Shown one piece after another: positions 63,929-64,000 of a stretch of DNA of 64,000 nucleotides. A program made the position numbers and the translations under genes. The DNA lies in the NCBI GenBank assembly GCA_028874215.1, contig JAPPLF010000100.1:62001-126000 (forward strand), given 5' to 3'. The DNA is from Acidobacteriota bacterium (lineage in GTDB: Bacteria > Acidobacteriota > UBA6911 > RPQK01 > JAJDTT01). Below the pieces are notes generated by a model. That model made no database searches. It was not told where the DNA came from and saw nothing but the letters and a program-made list of their open reading frames with translations. How positions within the stretch are numbered: the stretch's first letter is position 1; the number at the start of each line of letters is the position of its first letter.

Positions 63929-64000
63929 GTGCGGGATCTTCGCCGGCTCTTCCCCTTCATTCGGCCCTATTCTCCGCTACTGGTTCTGGCCCTGGTGCTG
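63929..64000 (+). CDS. partial CDS, probable ABC transporter permease/ATPase N-terminus
   Basis: The 24 codons from the GTG at 63929 to the edge read VRDLRRLFPFIRPYSPLLVL..., the usual head of an MsbA-like half-transporter just before its first transmembrane helix. The assignment rests on this short stretch only. The gene continues outside the window. Confidence 0.5.
   Translation, partial: MRDLRRLFPFIRPYSPLLVLALVL

Overview
The window is GC-rich bacterial chromosome (GC estimated by eye in the low to mid 60s), densely coding on both strands, with Gram-negative envelope signals: Tat and Sec signal peptides, a lipobox, a bactofilin and a GMC dehydrogenase with a small Tat-exported subunit. 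The mix of neutral ceramidase-like, PhoD-like, sulfatase-fold, sialidase-like, M19, M28 and M1 hydrolases, MORN and kelch proteins and HpcH aldolase resembles environmental or marine Acidobacteriota. That placement is an inference; there is no rRNA or phylogenetic marker here beyond one tRNA-Ile.

Layout. 0.4-2.4 kb: two tandem secreted double-Cache proteins. 2.4-8.4 kb: a minus-strand MDR, SDR and ceramidase group, then a plus-strand pair encoding a membrane-exported GMC dehydrogenase. 8.4-11.2 kb: a divergent LytS-type kinase and LytTR regulator. 11.3-16.6 kb: an envelope cluster (membrane sulfatase-fold protein, methyltransferase, membrane SGNH hydrolase). 16.6-21.0 kb: a glycine-zipper protein and a tightly packed minus-strand operon (ACC deaminase-like, hisI, hisG, SDR, CMD). 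21.1-24.3 kb: two tandem PhoD paralogues. 24.5-28.8 kb: SDR, kelch protein, YfhO-like membrane protein. 29-32.5 kb: two MORN-repeat paralogues separated by a nitroreductase and a small membrane protein. 32.7-39.9 kb: GNAT with a coupled small membrane protein, sialidase-like protein, a Schlafen/AlbA_2-type protein, SRPBCC, HpcH aldolase with a metal-ligand-poor MBL protein, and a second GNAT. 40-43.5 kb: M19 dipeptidase, metallophosphatase fused to a CBM9-like domain, tRNA-Ile. 43.6-54 kb: a plus-strand run of central metabolism and proteolysis genes (PNPOx-like, lpd, acnA, LON-domain, M1 peptidase, membrane protein, M28 peptidase). 54-59.9 kb: alpha carbonic anhydrase, peroxiredoxin, bactofilin, STAS, AraC, coiled-coil membrane protein, queG. 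60.1-62.2 kb: a DEDDh exonuclease, a 45-bp palindrome, a DUF4143-type ATPase and a ribbon-helix-helix antitoxin-like protein. 62.4-64 kb: a class III aminotransferase and the start of a probable ABC transporter.

The most unusual structures are a dispersed family of hairpin repeats about 18 nt long, found at five loci and in three of them as inverted pairs with covarying stems (REP/BIME-like); a large palindrome lying on a consensus -10 box of an apparently leaderless ATPase gene inside a candidate defence or toxin-antitoxin cluster; MORN paralogues that differ by whole repeat units; and an AlbA_2/HATPase protein with an added carboxypeptidase-regulatory-like C-terminus. All functions below are read from sequence motifs and family resemblance; no database search was run.
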